Source: Neonectria sp. B-13 (lineage: Eukaryota > Ascomycota > Sordariomycetes > Hypocreales > Nectriaceae). From it: a stretch of DNA of 64,000 bases. Every line of letters starts with the position of its first letter. Within the stretch, counting starts at the first letter, position 1. Location of the stretch: NCBI GenBank assembly GCA_002682825.1, contig NOKP01000030.1, positions 133,924 through 197,923 of the forward strand. Direction: 5' to 3'. Under the pieces are notes generated by a model, which did not search any database, had not been told where the DNA came from, and saw nothing but the letters and a program-made list of their open reading frames with translations. Below are positions 32,044 through 44,183 of the stretch, piece by piece. A program made the translations under genes and the position numbers.

Positions 32044-34439
32044 ATGCTCGGGACCTTATCCAGGCTGCGGCGATCGACGCGGTCCAAACGCCCGGCCGTC
32101 GCCCCAAAGTCGCGCAGGGAACCGCAGCGCAAGCCCAGGCCGGTCAGCTACGGCGATCCGTCCAGCGGCGCCGGCCTGCTCGACCCGTCGACGGCTGGGG
32201 GCTCGAGGCGGAGAGCCCGGTCGCATGAGACGGATCGGAGACGGCCGAGTGCGGCGGTTTCGAGCGGCGACGACGACTACTACTACCACCAGGGCCCATC
32301 CAGCGCTCATCCACCGAGGGATTCTCGGCCTCGTCGACAGTCTCCCTCGCCTCGTCCTACACGTCGAACCACCTCGCTCCGAGATCCAAGAGACCAGCGC
32401 AGACGGTCTCGTCGAGATGCCTCCATCTCCGCCGACGACGAGAACCGCCCGCTATCTCCGCGGTACCCCGTTGACCGCCTCCCGCGACGGCCGGCGCAGC
32501 CCACCGACTCGGCGCATTCATCTCGACGGCCCTCCATCGTGAAGCCATACTCTACCGAGCCCCGTAGACCCGAGGACAGAAGACGCATGTCCTACGATAG
32601 CCGACCGCCAGTGACCAGCGCGTCTAAGTCATCGTCGCCGGCCGGGGCTAAGCCGTCGACTCATACGCACCCAGAGCCTCCTCGTGGCAGGCCCAGATCT
32701 CGGTCACGAGAGGACATTCGCAAGCCGAGGCCGCACCACGCAGCTTCTGTGAACAACCCCGCCGAGAAGCCTGCTCAAAAACCCAAGCCGAAGCCCAAGC
32801 CCGCACCACCCGGTGAATCCAGCAAAAGGCCTTCCGCCAGCGGAGTAGACTTCCTGGAGAAGCTCCCACAGGCCCTGGCGACCTTCGGCGGGCTCAAAGC
32901 CCTGACCGACCACGCCGACAGCGCCAAGGAGTGGGCAGACTGGCTGAACGACCTGCACGGCGCGCCCGAGGAGATCCAGGCCCTCTCTGCAAAGGCCACG
33001 ACGGCCAAGGACACCATCACGCAGATCCAGCACAGCCTCGAGGCGCGGCCGGACCTGGTGGAGGGTGAGAGCGGCCAGATCCTCAAGCGCCAGATCGAGG
33101 CCGCTGTCAAGAGCGCCGACAAGGCCCTCGGCGAGATGACGGAGCTGCTGCAGGACCTGGGCAACGACGGCACCGAGGGCACCGTGTGGAGGGGCCTGCA
33201 GGACTTCTACAACTCGTACCGGTACAAGAACGAGTGGGAGGCCAAGATCAAGGAGGCAGAGGCCAGCCTGCAGAAGGAGCTCGGCACGCTGAGCACGCTG
33301 ATGGTTAACATCTACTCGTGAGTCCCCCATCCACCGTCGAATAAACATGATACAGCTGCTGATGCACCTCAAGTCGCGCTCTCATGAAGCCAGCTCCTCC
33401 AGGATTGGGTGCCACCATTCCGCCGCCTGCTCCTATGAGGGTTGTCAGAATCCCAGAACCAGAACCATCAGCGCCCAAGAACGAGAAACCAACAGCATCA
33501 TCATCATTGCCTTCGCTACTCGAGGAGGTTAAAGACACCCGCAACCCATACACACCACCAACGCCAGGGTCCGGTTCCACCGACACGCCTCCTGAACAAC
33601 TCCGAACGCCGCCAATGTCTGCCAAGAGGAGAGCATCCAGGCCCCCGTCGCCGTCCGTCTTGGCCTACGAGGAGGCCAACATTGGCACTGACCTGGCGCT
33701 GTATGATCCGCCGTTGTCTCCTGCTTCGCCAGATCAGCCAGATCAGCCAGCGGATAGTCCGCCAGCTCAATCAGATAAGCCAGCAGGTAGTAAAGGACCA
33801 ACTGAACCAGGTAAGCCAGCGGACAGTGGAGATGCTCAAACCACCGACAAGAAGGATCAGACTGCGTCAAAGCCAACTACATCTCGTGAGGAGCAAGAAG
33901 CGACACTCCTGGACGCTGCTTGGAACGGCGACTTAGAGGCCACCAAGCAGGCACTCCTCCATCTATCTCCCATGACCCGCGATCTACAAGGCCTCACTCC
34001 CCTGCATCTCGCCGTCGAGCGTGATCACCTCGCCGTCGCCATGCTCCTCCTCGACAACCACACCGACTGCAGCGCGCGCGCCACCGGCGGCCGAACACCA
34101 CTACACTTGGCCGCGCGCTTCGCCTCGGCCGCCACGGTCGAGTTCCTGCTGGAGGATGGCCACGCCGACGCAAACGCGCGGACCTCGGACGGCCGGACGC
34201 CGCTGCACTACGCCGCGAGCGCCGCGGAGGACGGCGACGAGGAGCGCCGCGAGGTGATGCGGGTGCTGCGGGACTGGGGCGCCGACCCGACGCTCGAGGA
34301 CAACAGGGGCAGGACGCCGCGGGACCTGGCGCAGAAGCGCGATCACTGGGATGCGTCGTCGACGCTGCGGAGGGCGGAGAAGAGGTGGGAGGAGAAGCAT
34401 CATCAAACCTGGTTCCAGCGACATGGCTTTAAGAAGTAA
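32044..34439 (+). CDS. Ankyrin-repeat protein with long Arg/Ser/Pro-rich N-terminus
   Basis: Exons 32044-33317 and 33374-34439 encode 779 residues. The splice uses GTGAGT and the acceptor ending CTCAAG; the nearer ACAG acceptor would give an immediate stop. Residues 1-260 are basic and disordered (many RRPS and PRR motifs, a run of four KP pairs). Residues about 265-425 form a helical domain (VDFLEKLPQALATFGGLKAL, WADWLNDLHGAPEEIQAL) seen in fungal ankyrin proteins that sense or scaffold. A second low-complexity linker (DQPDQPADSPP) follows. Four ankyrin repeats end the protein (QGLTPLHLAVERDHLAVAML, GGRTPLHLAARFASAATVEF, DGRTPLHYAASAAEDG). No catalytic domain is visible. A scaffold role is likely but unproven. 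GC content is high compared with flanking regions. Confidence 0.85.
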
Positions 34440-34568
34440 TCTATTTGTAATAATACCTGGTACATATTACATATTGTATGTAGAACGCCACAACTATTCC
34501 TAGTCGAAAGACGTAAGAAACTAAAACTCCCTTATCCTGCTTTACAATGTCTACGCTTAAAGAAACCG

Positions 34569-36173
34569 CTAGAAAAACCGCCAGATGGAATCCGCTGGCT
34601 TGGTGCTCTTGAACCGACTATACCATCGCGTCACCGGCCATAGCAGCAGCATACACGTGCCCCAGATGGCCAGGTACGCCCACACATTGTCGATGCCCAT
34701 CGAGTTGTTGGGGTCGTTGGCGTTCGGGATGCCCACGTCATGACCCAGCAGCGGCACCAGGATGGCCCCGACAATGAAGACCAGAAACAGATGCACGATG
34801 TAGAAGAACAGCGCCGCCCTGCCAAAGTCGAGCAGCAGCGTCAGGCGCTTGGCGATGCGCACCGGCAGCCCGCCGAACAGCGCCAGCAGGAAGAAGTTGC
34901 CCGCCAGGGTGAAGGCCCAGAAGGCCACGTCCGGGGGGTACTTGACGATGTAGAAGAAGGCCTGCACCGAGACCAGGTAGGGGTTGCGCTCCGGGTGCTT
35001 GTCGTTGTCGGGCGTGTGCAGGCAGTTCTCGGACAGGTTGCCAAAGTGAAGAACCCTGGTCAGGACAAAGAAGATGAAGAACAGGAGCCCGACGAGGGAG
35101 TGGCCAAGCAAGACGGTGCGGCGGCTCCACGGCCGGGCAAGGTCGACTCGGGCGTAGAGCAGGCCCAGGATGGCGAAAGAGAGCCAGGCGAGAGGCGGAA
35201 AGGCGGACATGACACGGTCGGTCTGGACGACCCAGAACCAAATGCCCAGGAAAGGACTCTTGGAGACGGCGGGGGTCGAGGGCAGCTGGGGGCCGTCGGC
35301 GGTAGAGAATTCACGGAGCGTGATGGACCCGTCGCTCTGAAGCTGGCAGTGGCCACCAGATGGCGACAGCCAGATGTTCCACCAGATAGTCACGACCCCG
35401 AAGACGAAGAGGAGCGCATTGTGTAGGTGCCACGACAAGGCATCCGCGCGGGTTGAGCGTTGAGGCGCCGCACCCGGTCGCAGAAGAGGCTCGTCCTCAT
35501 CCTCGTCGGCGTCCTTGGGATCCTCCGGGAGAAGCCCCGAGATGGCCCGAGCAAGCAGCGGCTCGGTCCGGTTGATGGCCAGCCACAACATGCCGGCCAG
35601 GAAGTAGTCGACGGCCAGCGAGAACAGCACAAAGTTCATGAACCACACGCTGCCGCCGGTGACGAGCAGCCCCATGACCGTGTTGATCAGCGTCAGCACC
35701 GCCGCGCGCACGGCAAAGTACCGCGCAATGCGCGCCGCCGACCAGCCCAGCCGCGTGCGCGACCGGCCCAGGTACACGACGCCGACGCCCAGCAGGAAGG
35801 TGAAGCCCGGCGCGCACAGGTGCGTCAGCGTGCGCACGACGTAGGCGGCCGGCCGGTTCCAGCGCGACACGACGGCGCCGTCCATCTCCGTGCTCCGGCC
35901 GGTGCCGTGCTCCCACGTGTTCAGCGCCAGCGCCGTGTGGTCCATCGCCATGGCAAGCATTAGGAAGCCGCGCAGGAGGTCGGGTGCCAGCGCGCGCGTC
36001 GAGGCCGGCTTGGCGCCCGGCGGTTTGGGCTGCGGCTCGTCGTCGGCGCGGTCGCTCGCGGGGAACGATCCGTAGCTGGTGAAGCCATCGGGCCGTCGGT
36101 CGTCAGTCAGGATGGGCACGTGGGCGGGACCCGGCCGTCTCAGGGCGTCTTCGTCTTCGTCCTGTCGCGTCAT
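34569..36173 (-). CDS. HGSNAT/DUF1624-like multi-pass membrane acyltransferase
   Basis: An intronless frame of 534 residues. A polar cytosolic tail (1-60) is followed by about ten hydrophobic segments. The first helix carries the family motif with D78-H79 in LMLAMAMDHTALAL, equivalent to the conserved histidine of heparan-alpha-glucosaminide N-acetyltransferase and bacterial YeiB/DUF1624 proteins. Later markers are THLCAPGFTFLLGVGVVYLG, a cytosolic acidic loop (DADEDEDEPLL), IWWNIWLSPSGGH and the closing AALFFYIVHLFLVF helix. The family takes acetyl-CoA on one side of a membrane and acylates a sugar or peptide on the other. In fungi the acceptor is unknown. The gene is convergent with the ankyrin gene, only 129 bases apart. 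Confidence 0.87.
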   Translation of the reverse strand: MTRQDEDEDALRRPGPAHVPILTDDRRPDGFTSYGSFPASDRADDEPQPKPPGAKPASTRALAPDLLRGFLMLAMAMDHTALALNTWEHGTGRSTEMDGAVVSRWNRPAAYVVRTLTHLCAPGFTFLLGVGVVYLGRSRTRLGWSAARIARYFAVRAAVLTLINTVMGLLVTGGSVWFMNFVLFSLAVDYFLAGMLWLAINRTEPLLARAISGLLPEDPKDADEDEDEPLLRPGAAPQRSTRADALSWHLHNALLFVFGVVTIWWNIWLSPSGGHCQLQSDGSITLREFSTADGPQLPSTPAVSKSPFLGIWFWVVQTDRVMSAFPPLAWLSFAILGLLYARVDLARPWSRRTVLLGHSLVGLLFFIFFVLTRVLHFGNLSENCLHTPDNDKHPERNPYLVSVQAFFYIVKYPPDVAFWAFTLAGNFFLLALFGGLPVRIAKRLTLLLDFGRAALFFYIVHLFLVFIVGAILVPLLGHDVGIPNANDPNNSMGIDNVWAYLAIWGTCMLLLWPVTRWYSRFKSTKPADSIWRFF

Positions 36174-37936
36174 TGCGTTGGTCGATGGCGAAATTTATCC
36201 AGAGGCACGACGGGCCGGCTGGGTGATATGGACAACGAGGAGCGGACTTCGGATGCCTCGGCGTGCGAGTCCGGCTGGTCGCTTGCTAAAAACTCCGACC
36301 CAAACCCGGGCTTACAAATGTCAGCAGCACAGGACACAAAAGTTCAAACCGGGCAGGGACTAACTTAGACATGGAAGAGTGGGACGTGTGTAAGCTGGAG
36401 GCATAGTGGGCGTGGATAGCCTATGCTGTCGGCTGTGTAAGACGGAATAGACTGAGACGTGATGTTGCGATGTGAATGCCGGCTGTGGGCTACGGGAAGC
36501 AACACTATCACAGATGATAATCACAAATCACAATCTCTTGATACGATCCCGATCTTATCGCATCTGATGCTAGCAGGCAGATGGACTAAGGTACCAAGAA
36601 TACGTACTATCACTATCAGACCCAGGACACCAAGGGCCACTCGAGTCAAGACTCGCCTCCCAATCCCAGCTTACCACAAGGACTGACAAAGCCGACATCA
36701 ACGCCGAACGGACATGCCACCCCGCATTCCTCGCCGTCCACGGCAGCTTTCCTTTCCGCACTCCGCACCCGCCGAATCGTTCGTTCCGCGGAGTTCCAGG
36801 CGCTGACCGCATCATCTCCGCCGTGCGACCACCACCGGAATCTGATACCCACCAAGTCTGAGTTGAGAAGGCACAAGAGACGATCTGGACATGCACCCGA
36901 CAACAAAGCGACCAGGTGCTCTCTCCGTGCCTCTGAAGTGATTCGGTTACGCACCGATGGCAACATATCTTGCTCATTTTCAAGCCACAGCTGAGGATGC
37001 AGGACAGCACGGAGACTTATCATCGGTCGCCTCCCGTCTCATCCCGTCTCCTCCACTCCCCCTTCGCTATTCCGTCCATTCAACACATCAGATCGCTCGC
37101 TTGTCGTGCAGCAACACCGCTGTACGTGCCAACTCTATCCTGTTCATCACAGCCCGTGGCTTCCTGCAGGCTGCCGAACGCACCGCCAACAATAAGCTCC
37201 CGGGCGCTGAAACAAACAATCAGTTCTCGGCCTGGTGATTCGTAGCCTGATCCGCAACCCGCCTGCATGTCTCAGACGCCTCACCCCGTTACCTGGTTTT
37301 CCCCCAACCATCACTTCCCATCCCCCGCGACTCGTCATAAAAAGTTCCTTGCAGGCAAACATATCTGCCAGGCGGATGCTGTCCAACGTCCAGCCCCGCC
37401 CTCCTGAACTCGACGATGCATCACGAGTTGACCCGCCACCAAGCCATGCTTTTCGCAAACATGCAGATTCTCAGCCGTTGTTTCTCGTTGACCGCCTCCT
37501 CATCCTCTCTCTTTCTCTTTCTCTCGCTTTCCATGTCATAACTCGGGATCCCTACGTAGTAACTACGAAGTACCTGGGTGCTCTACAGTGATTGTCCGTA
37601 GTTGCCACCCCCGTTCTGCGTCTATCCGTCTTGGCAACGGCAACGACTCCTTCACCGCGGCCAGTGCGTGGAAACAGGCCTCAACCATCCCTCCCAGGCG
37701 TCTGGCCATGCGTCCGTTGCGTGGCTCTTTGTTTGCTATGTCTCGGTCCCGTCTCGTTACCGCAACTCGCAGCCGTTTTCCCCAGTTCAGTTTCACATCC
37801 CACTTCCTGTGACCGAGAAATGATAAATGGCAGTTGCCTGTCTCTCCCCTTCTCTCTCGGTGTTCTATTGTCCCAGAAAACCAGCTTCCTCTTATACACT
37901 CCCCACCGGAAAGCTACACTTATACTCACGCAAACC
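36174..37936. other. Intergenic, long 5' region of the Ulp1-like gene
   Basis: About 1.8 kb without a supported gene. Pyrimidine-rich blocks (CTCTCTTTCTCTTTCTCTC around 37500-37530, another near 37840) suggest a fungal promoter or leader for the gene at 37937. The frame of that gene stays open upstream to 37592, but the upstream residues are low-complexity and I start at the ATG at 37937. Confidence 0.5.
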
Positions 37937-40113
37937 ATGCCCGTCATCCAAGCCAAACGCAAAACCCAAGACAAAGCGTCAGACAGCGCACAGCCGCCAA
38001 GATCCGGCAACCCACACTTCATGAATCCCGAAGCCGTCGCCAAAAGGATCAAGCAACTCAATCAAATTTGGCGTGGCCGCAGTTGGTACCCCCCCGCGGA
38101 TTGGTTCCCCCGGGGGTGCAAGATCAGAGACAAGCTCACGGACGCGGATATCAGCAACCTCTTAGAAATCACACTCTTGGCCGACAGCCGCAGGGATCTC
38201 TTCTCAAATTTGGATTCGCTTTACAAACCTGGCCCAGCTGGTATCGTCTACGAGCATGCGTGTAGGTCTGATACGGAGCCAGTCAAGCTATGGCCACCGA
38301 GATGGACACCTATGACTTCGATAAATGCACTTCGGATGATGCGGGACCTATGCTCGTCAAATGATTCCAATCAGCCTGCGGCCCGGTCTCCGCGATCGAG
38401 ACGCACACCGAGCCCATCCCCCCCCCGCAACAATCAAAGCGAACCCAGAGCCGAGAAGGCGAGACGCCAGGGCCTGGGGGGGAGCCTCACCGTGACCTCC
38501 AATGTGTCGGCAACGGGCCTCCAGACACCAACTCAATCACCGGGGGTTCGGCCAGATCGTCAAGAAGAAGCCAGTAAGAGGGATATGGGTGAACATGTGG
38601 CTCTTGTTCTGAAGGCACACAACCAACTCACGGGTGATGAGCTTCTCACGACGGACGTCATTCGATTCCTCCAAGATACCATCTCGGACAGCATGTACAC
38701 CAGCGTCACCTTTCTCGACCCTCTATACTTCGACATGAGTTCAAGTACAGCCGACAGAGCCAAAAGGTTCGACGGGCCTCATCATCAGGTGGTCTCCAAC
38801 AAAGTGCGACGCACCAGGCATACCTTTTCTGTCATCTACCATACTTGGAACCGCGGTTGTTGGACCCTTGTGCGAATCCGACCTGATGAAAGGGCACGGC
38901 GTATGCATGTCGACCACTATGACCCGGCAACTCGAGAGCAGGTGGTTACGCGAGGTCACCTGGTGAAAGAAGCCCTTGCGTTGTGGGTGACCACCAACTT
39001 TCAAGGATGGGATATGCGATGGGAAATCATGGTAGGCCGGATGTTGTCTCTTGGCTTGGCTTGTTGCTGATATAACGACAGGATGGGCCCCGTCACACGT
39101 CCAATATACAAAGCGGCGTCTTTGTCTTGCTGGCTTTGACTGAGCTCTTGGGCAGTGATCGCCTTCCAGCCGGCGGCTGGCCATTTGAGAACCCTCGTGC
39201 TCATCTCCGCAATTACTTGTTACCGCCTTCGGCAAGCGAACTGACTGGCGCGACCTCGCAAACGCTTAATGGCGAGTCCTATATCAATGACGGGAACAAC
39301 GAAGACCGGAATTTGGGAGGCAGAGGCGTCCTTCTATCTCCTCCAGCAGACGGGTTGAGAGTCGCCGACGCGCATGGTCCCGTCCAACCCACAGGGTCAA
39401 AACGACCAAGACCCAGCTCGATCGTCTCCCCTCCCCATGCTGAGAAGCCAGATCCTCCTACCAAGAAGAGACGTCAAAATCTTCTCCCTAATTCTGCTTT
39501 GGACACTCTTCGGAACATGATCCCTTTCTGTGAAGACTTGGCTGGAACGATTGATCCAAAGGATCTCTCAGGTGCGGCCACAGCCTCTAGAACTGCGGTC
39601 CAGGAGCACGAAAAGAGGGTTGAAGTATTGGAGGACCAGGTGGTGGTACAGCACCGGGTCCATGCCGAGGCGGAACAGAAGCATGAAATGGCTCAGGCGA
39701 TTGAAGTTGGCTTTTCCCAGTATAGGGATCAGGTGTTGGGAGTCAATGGTCAAGATCTGCCTCAGGACAATGGCAATGTCCAAAAGTACAAGGCCCAGGT
39801 GGTTGAGGCCAGACAGGCATGCCATACTGAGATACAGGAGATCTTTGCGGCAAAGGTGAAGAACAAGAAACAAACCACTGATGAGGTGGGCCGTTCAATG
39901 AGGCAGGCAGCGGTGGAAGCTGAAAAGGCACGTCGGGAAGCCAATGAAAGTCGCCAGGCACTTGCGAGGATGAAGGAAGAGATGGCGGACATGATTAGGT
40001 GGAAGATGATTGAGAGGCCTGTCAAGGCGTTGGTGCGAGCCGTCAAGGAAATGTCGCGAGTCAAGGGGGACGATGCTCCAGCATACTTTGATGCAGTATT
40101 TGGGAAGGAGTGA
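37937..40113 (+). CDS. Ulp1/C48 peptidase-like protein, catalytic residues apparently lost
   Basis: Exons 37937-39031 and 39082-40113 (50-base intron) give 708 residues. The N-terminal module (NPHFMNPEAVAKRIKQLNQI, SNLLEITLLADSRRD) is unassigned. After a Pro/Arg-rich linker, residues about 220-430 have the Ulp1 fold: TTDVIRFLQDTISDSMYTSV, an IRPDE strand, HVDHYDP and SGVFVLLALTELL. In active C48 enzymes these positions are H in a HWTLV motif, D, and Q-x5-C-G. Here they read CWTLV, D and H-x5-S-G, so only the aspartate is kept. The C-terminus (about 470-700) is long coiled coil (HEKRVEVLEDQVVVQHRVHA, AEKARREANESRQALARM). SUMO/Ubl proteases of this kind also occur in fungal DNA transposons. Here a binding or structural role seems likelier than proteolysis, by inference. 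Confidence 0.72.
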
Positions 40114-41433
40114 TGCCATGTGCAATGGACTGGGAGAGGTGGGATATTTGGACGGACCTGTTTTAGCACCAGCCTTACCAATTTGCTTTGCAGAGCCTTC
40201 TCAGGCCGACAATGACAGTATTTTCATGAACAAAGGAAGTCGGATGAGGAGACGATGTGCTAGGGTCTTCGGCCGGAGAGTTTGGCATCTCGGACGTTGA
40301 CCGTGGGCGGTCATCGGTCGTCGAACTCCGCGGCCGTGGGGCAGATGGCGTCGATGAACCGACGGACGATGGTGCGCGACGACGCAAAGCCGCAAAGCCG
40401 CAAAGCCGCCAGAAGCCCCGTCCAGCTCCACTTGGAGTAAGCAATCGCCGCGGCCATCGGCGGATCCCCGAGGAGATGGGCTGGACAGAGAGTGTCCAGG
40501 CGAGAGAAGGACGAGTGTAGTCTGAGTTAAGTGATAGGTTCAGAGCCTGTATCCGCGTTAGCCTTGGCCAGAGATTGCTCCCATCTCCATGCTCCCACGC
40601 TCTTCCGCGCCCAATGGCTGAAGCAGCAAACGGCGCATTCGGGTCAACCCGAGGCAGCGGCTCCCACGCCCAGGAGCACTAACGCGGCGAGGACAGGGGA
40701 TGTTCCCTGCAGAGTGCGTGGGATGAGGGCAACTCCGACGGCATGCGGGGGGTTTGTCCAGGGGAGAGCAAATGCCGTGGTATCCATCGTGAAGGAGAAG
40801 CGGGAAAAAAGGGCGCACCTACCAGGCCCTGGTCCAAGCACGAATCACAGAGATCGCGTTTGCCATTACGGATGCAACATGGCCATCTCGAGTTTCTTGC
40901 CTCTCGGCTTTGGAGGTGGTGATCTTGATGAAACATCCATCCAACAGCCCGGGAGCTTTGTAATTAGGGCTTGGACCGCCTTTCCATTGCCCAATTGATT
41001 CCCCAATCCTCATCCAGGATATCGCGCCGACGTAATCCCGACTACTCCCGCAGCACAGAAAGGAAGGAGCGCCTGCCATCCGCACCCGACCAAAGACCAT
41101 TCCTTGCTGCATGACGCAGGTGCAACCCTCAACAAATTTATCATTGCGAGCAACCACACCAACCACCACAACAAACACCACTGCGACCACGCACCACTAT
41201 AACCGCTGCACCACTATTCGTACAACCACCACCAACACCACCACCAAGCACCACTGCAAGCGCCTTTTATCGCTAAGCGGCCAGGGGGGCAAGGCTAAGG
41301 CAATCAATCAAGCAGTCCGGTTCCCCACGAGTCCCGTCCACCATCCACGAGTGACGAGTCCAACAACTCCGTCCTGTCGAGCGTCGCCTCGCCCCTGCCC
41401 ACCGTCCGCCACGCCTGCACAACAACTCCACCC
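40114..41433. other. Intergenic with CA-rich low complexity
   Basis: No supported gene. A short direct repeat of GCAAAGCC occurs near 40384-40405. An ACCACC/ACAACA-rich tract covers about 41150-41255 and probably belongs to the promoter or leader of the carbonic anhydrase gene. Confidence 0.5.
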
Positions 41434-42339
41434 ATGATCTTCACGCGCCTCCCCTCTTCATCCGCTTCTTCCCTTCTCTCTTGCTCATCTTCCTCTTCAA
41501 CTTGTTCTCTATCTTCCGCCCTCTGCTTCAGACCAGCCGCCACACGAATCCGGCCGCTACCGCTTTCATCGTCGCTCTCCGCCCGCTCCCGCACCGGCTT
41601 TCCGCGTCACGGAGGGTCATCCACACACAAGTCATCGCGACCAGCTCCCATCAGTGTCAGCACCTGGCGCGCCATGGCCGACGAGGACATCGCCAAGTAT
41701 CTCGAGCAGAGCCATGATCGGCTGTTCGAGAACAACCGCATCTGGGCCGCAGAGAAGAAGAAGAAGAACCCCGACTTCTTCGCCCACCTCTCTGAGGGCC
41801 AGAACCCCGAGTACCTGTGGATCGGATGCTCCGATTCGCGCATCCCCGCCGAGCAGATCACCGGCCTGGAGCCCGGCGAGGCATTTATTCATCGCAACAT
41901 TGCCAACTTGGTGTGCAACACCGACCTTAACGCCATGGGCGTCATCAACTACGCCGTCCAGCACCTGGGCGTCAAGCACATCATCGTCTGCGGCCACTAC
42001 GGCTGCGGCGGCGTCAAGGCCGCCATGACTCCCAAGGACTTGGGCCTGCTCAACCCTTGGCTGCGGAACATCCGCGACGTTTACCGCCTGCACGAGAAGG
42101 AGCTGGATGCCATCACCGACAAGGACGCCCGGTACAACCGCCTGGTCGAGCTCAACGTTGTGGAACAGTGCCGCAACGTCATCAAGTCGGCTGACGTCCA
42201 GCAGTCGTACTCCAAGAACAAGTACCCAATCGTCCACGGTTGGGTCTTTGGCTTCAAGGACGGTCTGCTTAAGGATCTTAAGATTGACTTTGAAGCGGTG
42301 CTGCATGACATCCAGAAGATTTACAACCTGGTGGATTAG
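41434..42339 (+). CDS. Beta-class carbonic anhydrase
   Basis: An intronless frame of 301 residues. The enzyme interconverts CO2 and bicarbonate, supplying bicarbonate for carboxylations. Zinc-site residues are C132 and the paired D134 (IGCSDSR), H188 and C191 (CGHYGCGG), and the dimer motif GEAFIHRNIANLV is present. The first 80 residues are Ser/Arg-rich and lack acidic residues (for example SSSASSLLSCSSSSST), as in a mitochondrial presequence. A second methionine (M81, at 41674) begins the conserved core MADEDIAKYLEQSHDRLF and could start a cytosolic form. Length from M81 matches the classic fungal enzyme of about 220 residues. Dual targeting by alternative starts is therefore plausible but not shown. 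Confidence 0.95.
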   Translation: MIFTRLPSSSASSLLSCSSSSSTCSLSSALCFRPAATRIRPLPLSSSLSARSRTGFPRHGGSSTHKSSRPAPISVSTWRAMADEDIAKYLEQSHDRLFENNRIWAAEKKKKNPDFFAHLSEGQNPEYLWIGCSDSRIPAEQITGLEPGEAFIHRNIANLVCNTDLNAMGVINYAVQHLGVKHIIVCGHYGCGGVKAAMTPKDLGLLNPWLRNIRDVYRLHEKELDAITDKDARYNRLVELNVVEQCRNVIKSADVQQSYSKNKYPIVHGWVFGFKDGLLKDLKIDFEAVLHDIQKIYNLVD

Positions 42340-44183
42340 GGAACTGTCGAAGCAATTACAGAAAACAAACAACCCAAAAAAAGCACATTGTTCACTTACA
42401 AGCCATTTATATTTTTCCATTTACCCCTCAGGTGTCTCTGAAGTGCCCTCAAATGCCGAGTGTTCCTCAACCAGTGAAGAAGAGACAAGATACATGCGCC
42501 CACCTAACACATGCGAGATCAGATCCAGCTCCCAGTCTTGGGCGTGCAGATCTGAGGTCGCCAGCGCCGGGATCCCATTCTCAACCGCACTGCACTCTGT
42601 AAGTCCGCCTGCGCCGCTTGGCAACCTAGGCCCTGGAATGCAGGGAATACGCCTTTCCCCAGCCATTCTTGCAGGGAGCCAGGGACCACGTCTTGGCTCC
42701 CGGAGCTGACCCCTCCCGCAATTTTCCGCACCGCCGTTAGCGGTGGTGTTGGTCTCGGTGGTAGTTGACGCCACCAACTTGTCTCGACAACCTGACAGGC
42801 CCTAATTACATCAGACCAGAGCTTGAGCGGCGGTTAGAACCACGTTCGACATGTCCTGTTAGAGTACACACGCACTCTTGTTGTGTCTTGAAAGTTGAAC
42901 CCCAGAACCCTTCTTCCGCCTATCACGTGATACCAGTCCCCACCCTCCCTACTACGCAGTGGTCCATCCAGCATCGTACATGATCCGCCGTCTTCCCTGT
43001 CACCTGTCAAACTGTTCTGCATCGATGCACAAGATGACTTGGCATGCGTGGAGAGGTTGCGCCTTCACTGTTGCCAAGAAACTGGTTTCTTGAAAAGGTT
43101 TGCTAAGCTTCGAATCTTGAGGCTACTCTCTCCAGAAGTTGAGGCTACTGCCATCTTCTCCACCGAGTCCACCAAGTCTCCCGCCAACACTGCCCACCTA
43201 CTTGCCCACCTAAGGCTCTCCCCGAGTATCCGTGACGCCCATCCATCCCCTTGTTCTCGAACTCCATCGCGGCTGCCGTCACTCCAGAAACGTCGTCGAC
43301 GATGCGAACTCCCCGAACAAAGCTCGGACACCGTTGCGCTTGCGGCACGGCCCGCATCTGGGGCACCTCACCGCTCCTCCCCTGGCCCTGGGTCGGACTA
43401 GGCCTGGGTGTCTTCCCTGTGTTCCTGAGCTAAGGTAGGTGGTTTTGAGACGGTGGAGAACTACGACCTTGATGTCTGTGTCGAGGTTTGGCCAGCCTGC
43501 GTATAAAGCGCATGCCTGTCGGGACTGGCATCTTAACGCGATCTCAGTTATTGACGGGGTAGTATCAGAGTCGCCAGAGACTGATGTAGGTAAGTGAGCC
43601 AAACTGTCCCAGGGAACCCAAATGAAAACATCAACTACGGCTGTTTTTCAAGGTCAGGGTAGTAAAGCTATTTCTTAATCCAAGACACGACCAGCGGAAG
43701 TTTTTGCAGAAGTCTTGTAGGTCGGGCATGGGCGTGAACAGAGAAAGGGTGGCATTAAGACTAAATTCTGAAAGAAATCGATTCTCTCTTCAAATTGCTG
43801 CTGTAGCATTACCACTGAGTTGTTCACTTTGAAGTTGGAAGAATGTGGCCTCTAATTAAGACGTTGAAAAGGCGGCTGCCAGACGAGGTGTAATTTCTTT
43901 GTCTTCATTCTACGCTTCCACAAGGCACGAACAAATATCTCATTCGCAAGTGAAGTTGTGAAACATCCATTCAAGTCTACCTAGAAATTGAACTAGAACA
44001 ACAGCGGGATCATTAGAAAGGCGTTACCCGGTCATCTAGAATGCCTTGTGAGTGATAGTTGTTGGCACGAGATTTACCCTGTACTCTGTAGGAGGCATAC
44101 TGGAGGCTATCACTTCGGCAGTATATAAGCTTCAATAGTCGTCCGCCCTTCCATCAACAGTACAAGGCAGTAATGGCTTGGAC
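42340..44183. other. Intergenic, no protein gene seen
   Basis: About 1.8 kb between the carbonic anhydrase and the tRNA. Many short frames exist but none is protein-like. A GC-rich segment at about 42480-43400 is followed by AT-richer sequence to 44160. Confidence 0.5.

Noticed and set aside
32704..33372. 222-codon minus-strand frame, Leu/Val/Gly-rich
   Set aside because: Antisense to the ankyrin gene; composition reflects high GC.
41632..42420. 262-codon minus-strand frame
   Set aside because: Antisense shadow of the carbonic anhydrase gene.
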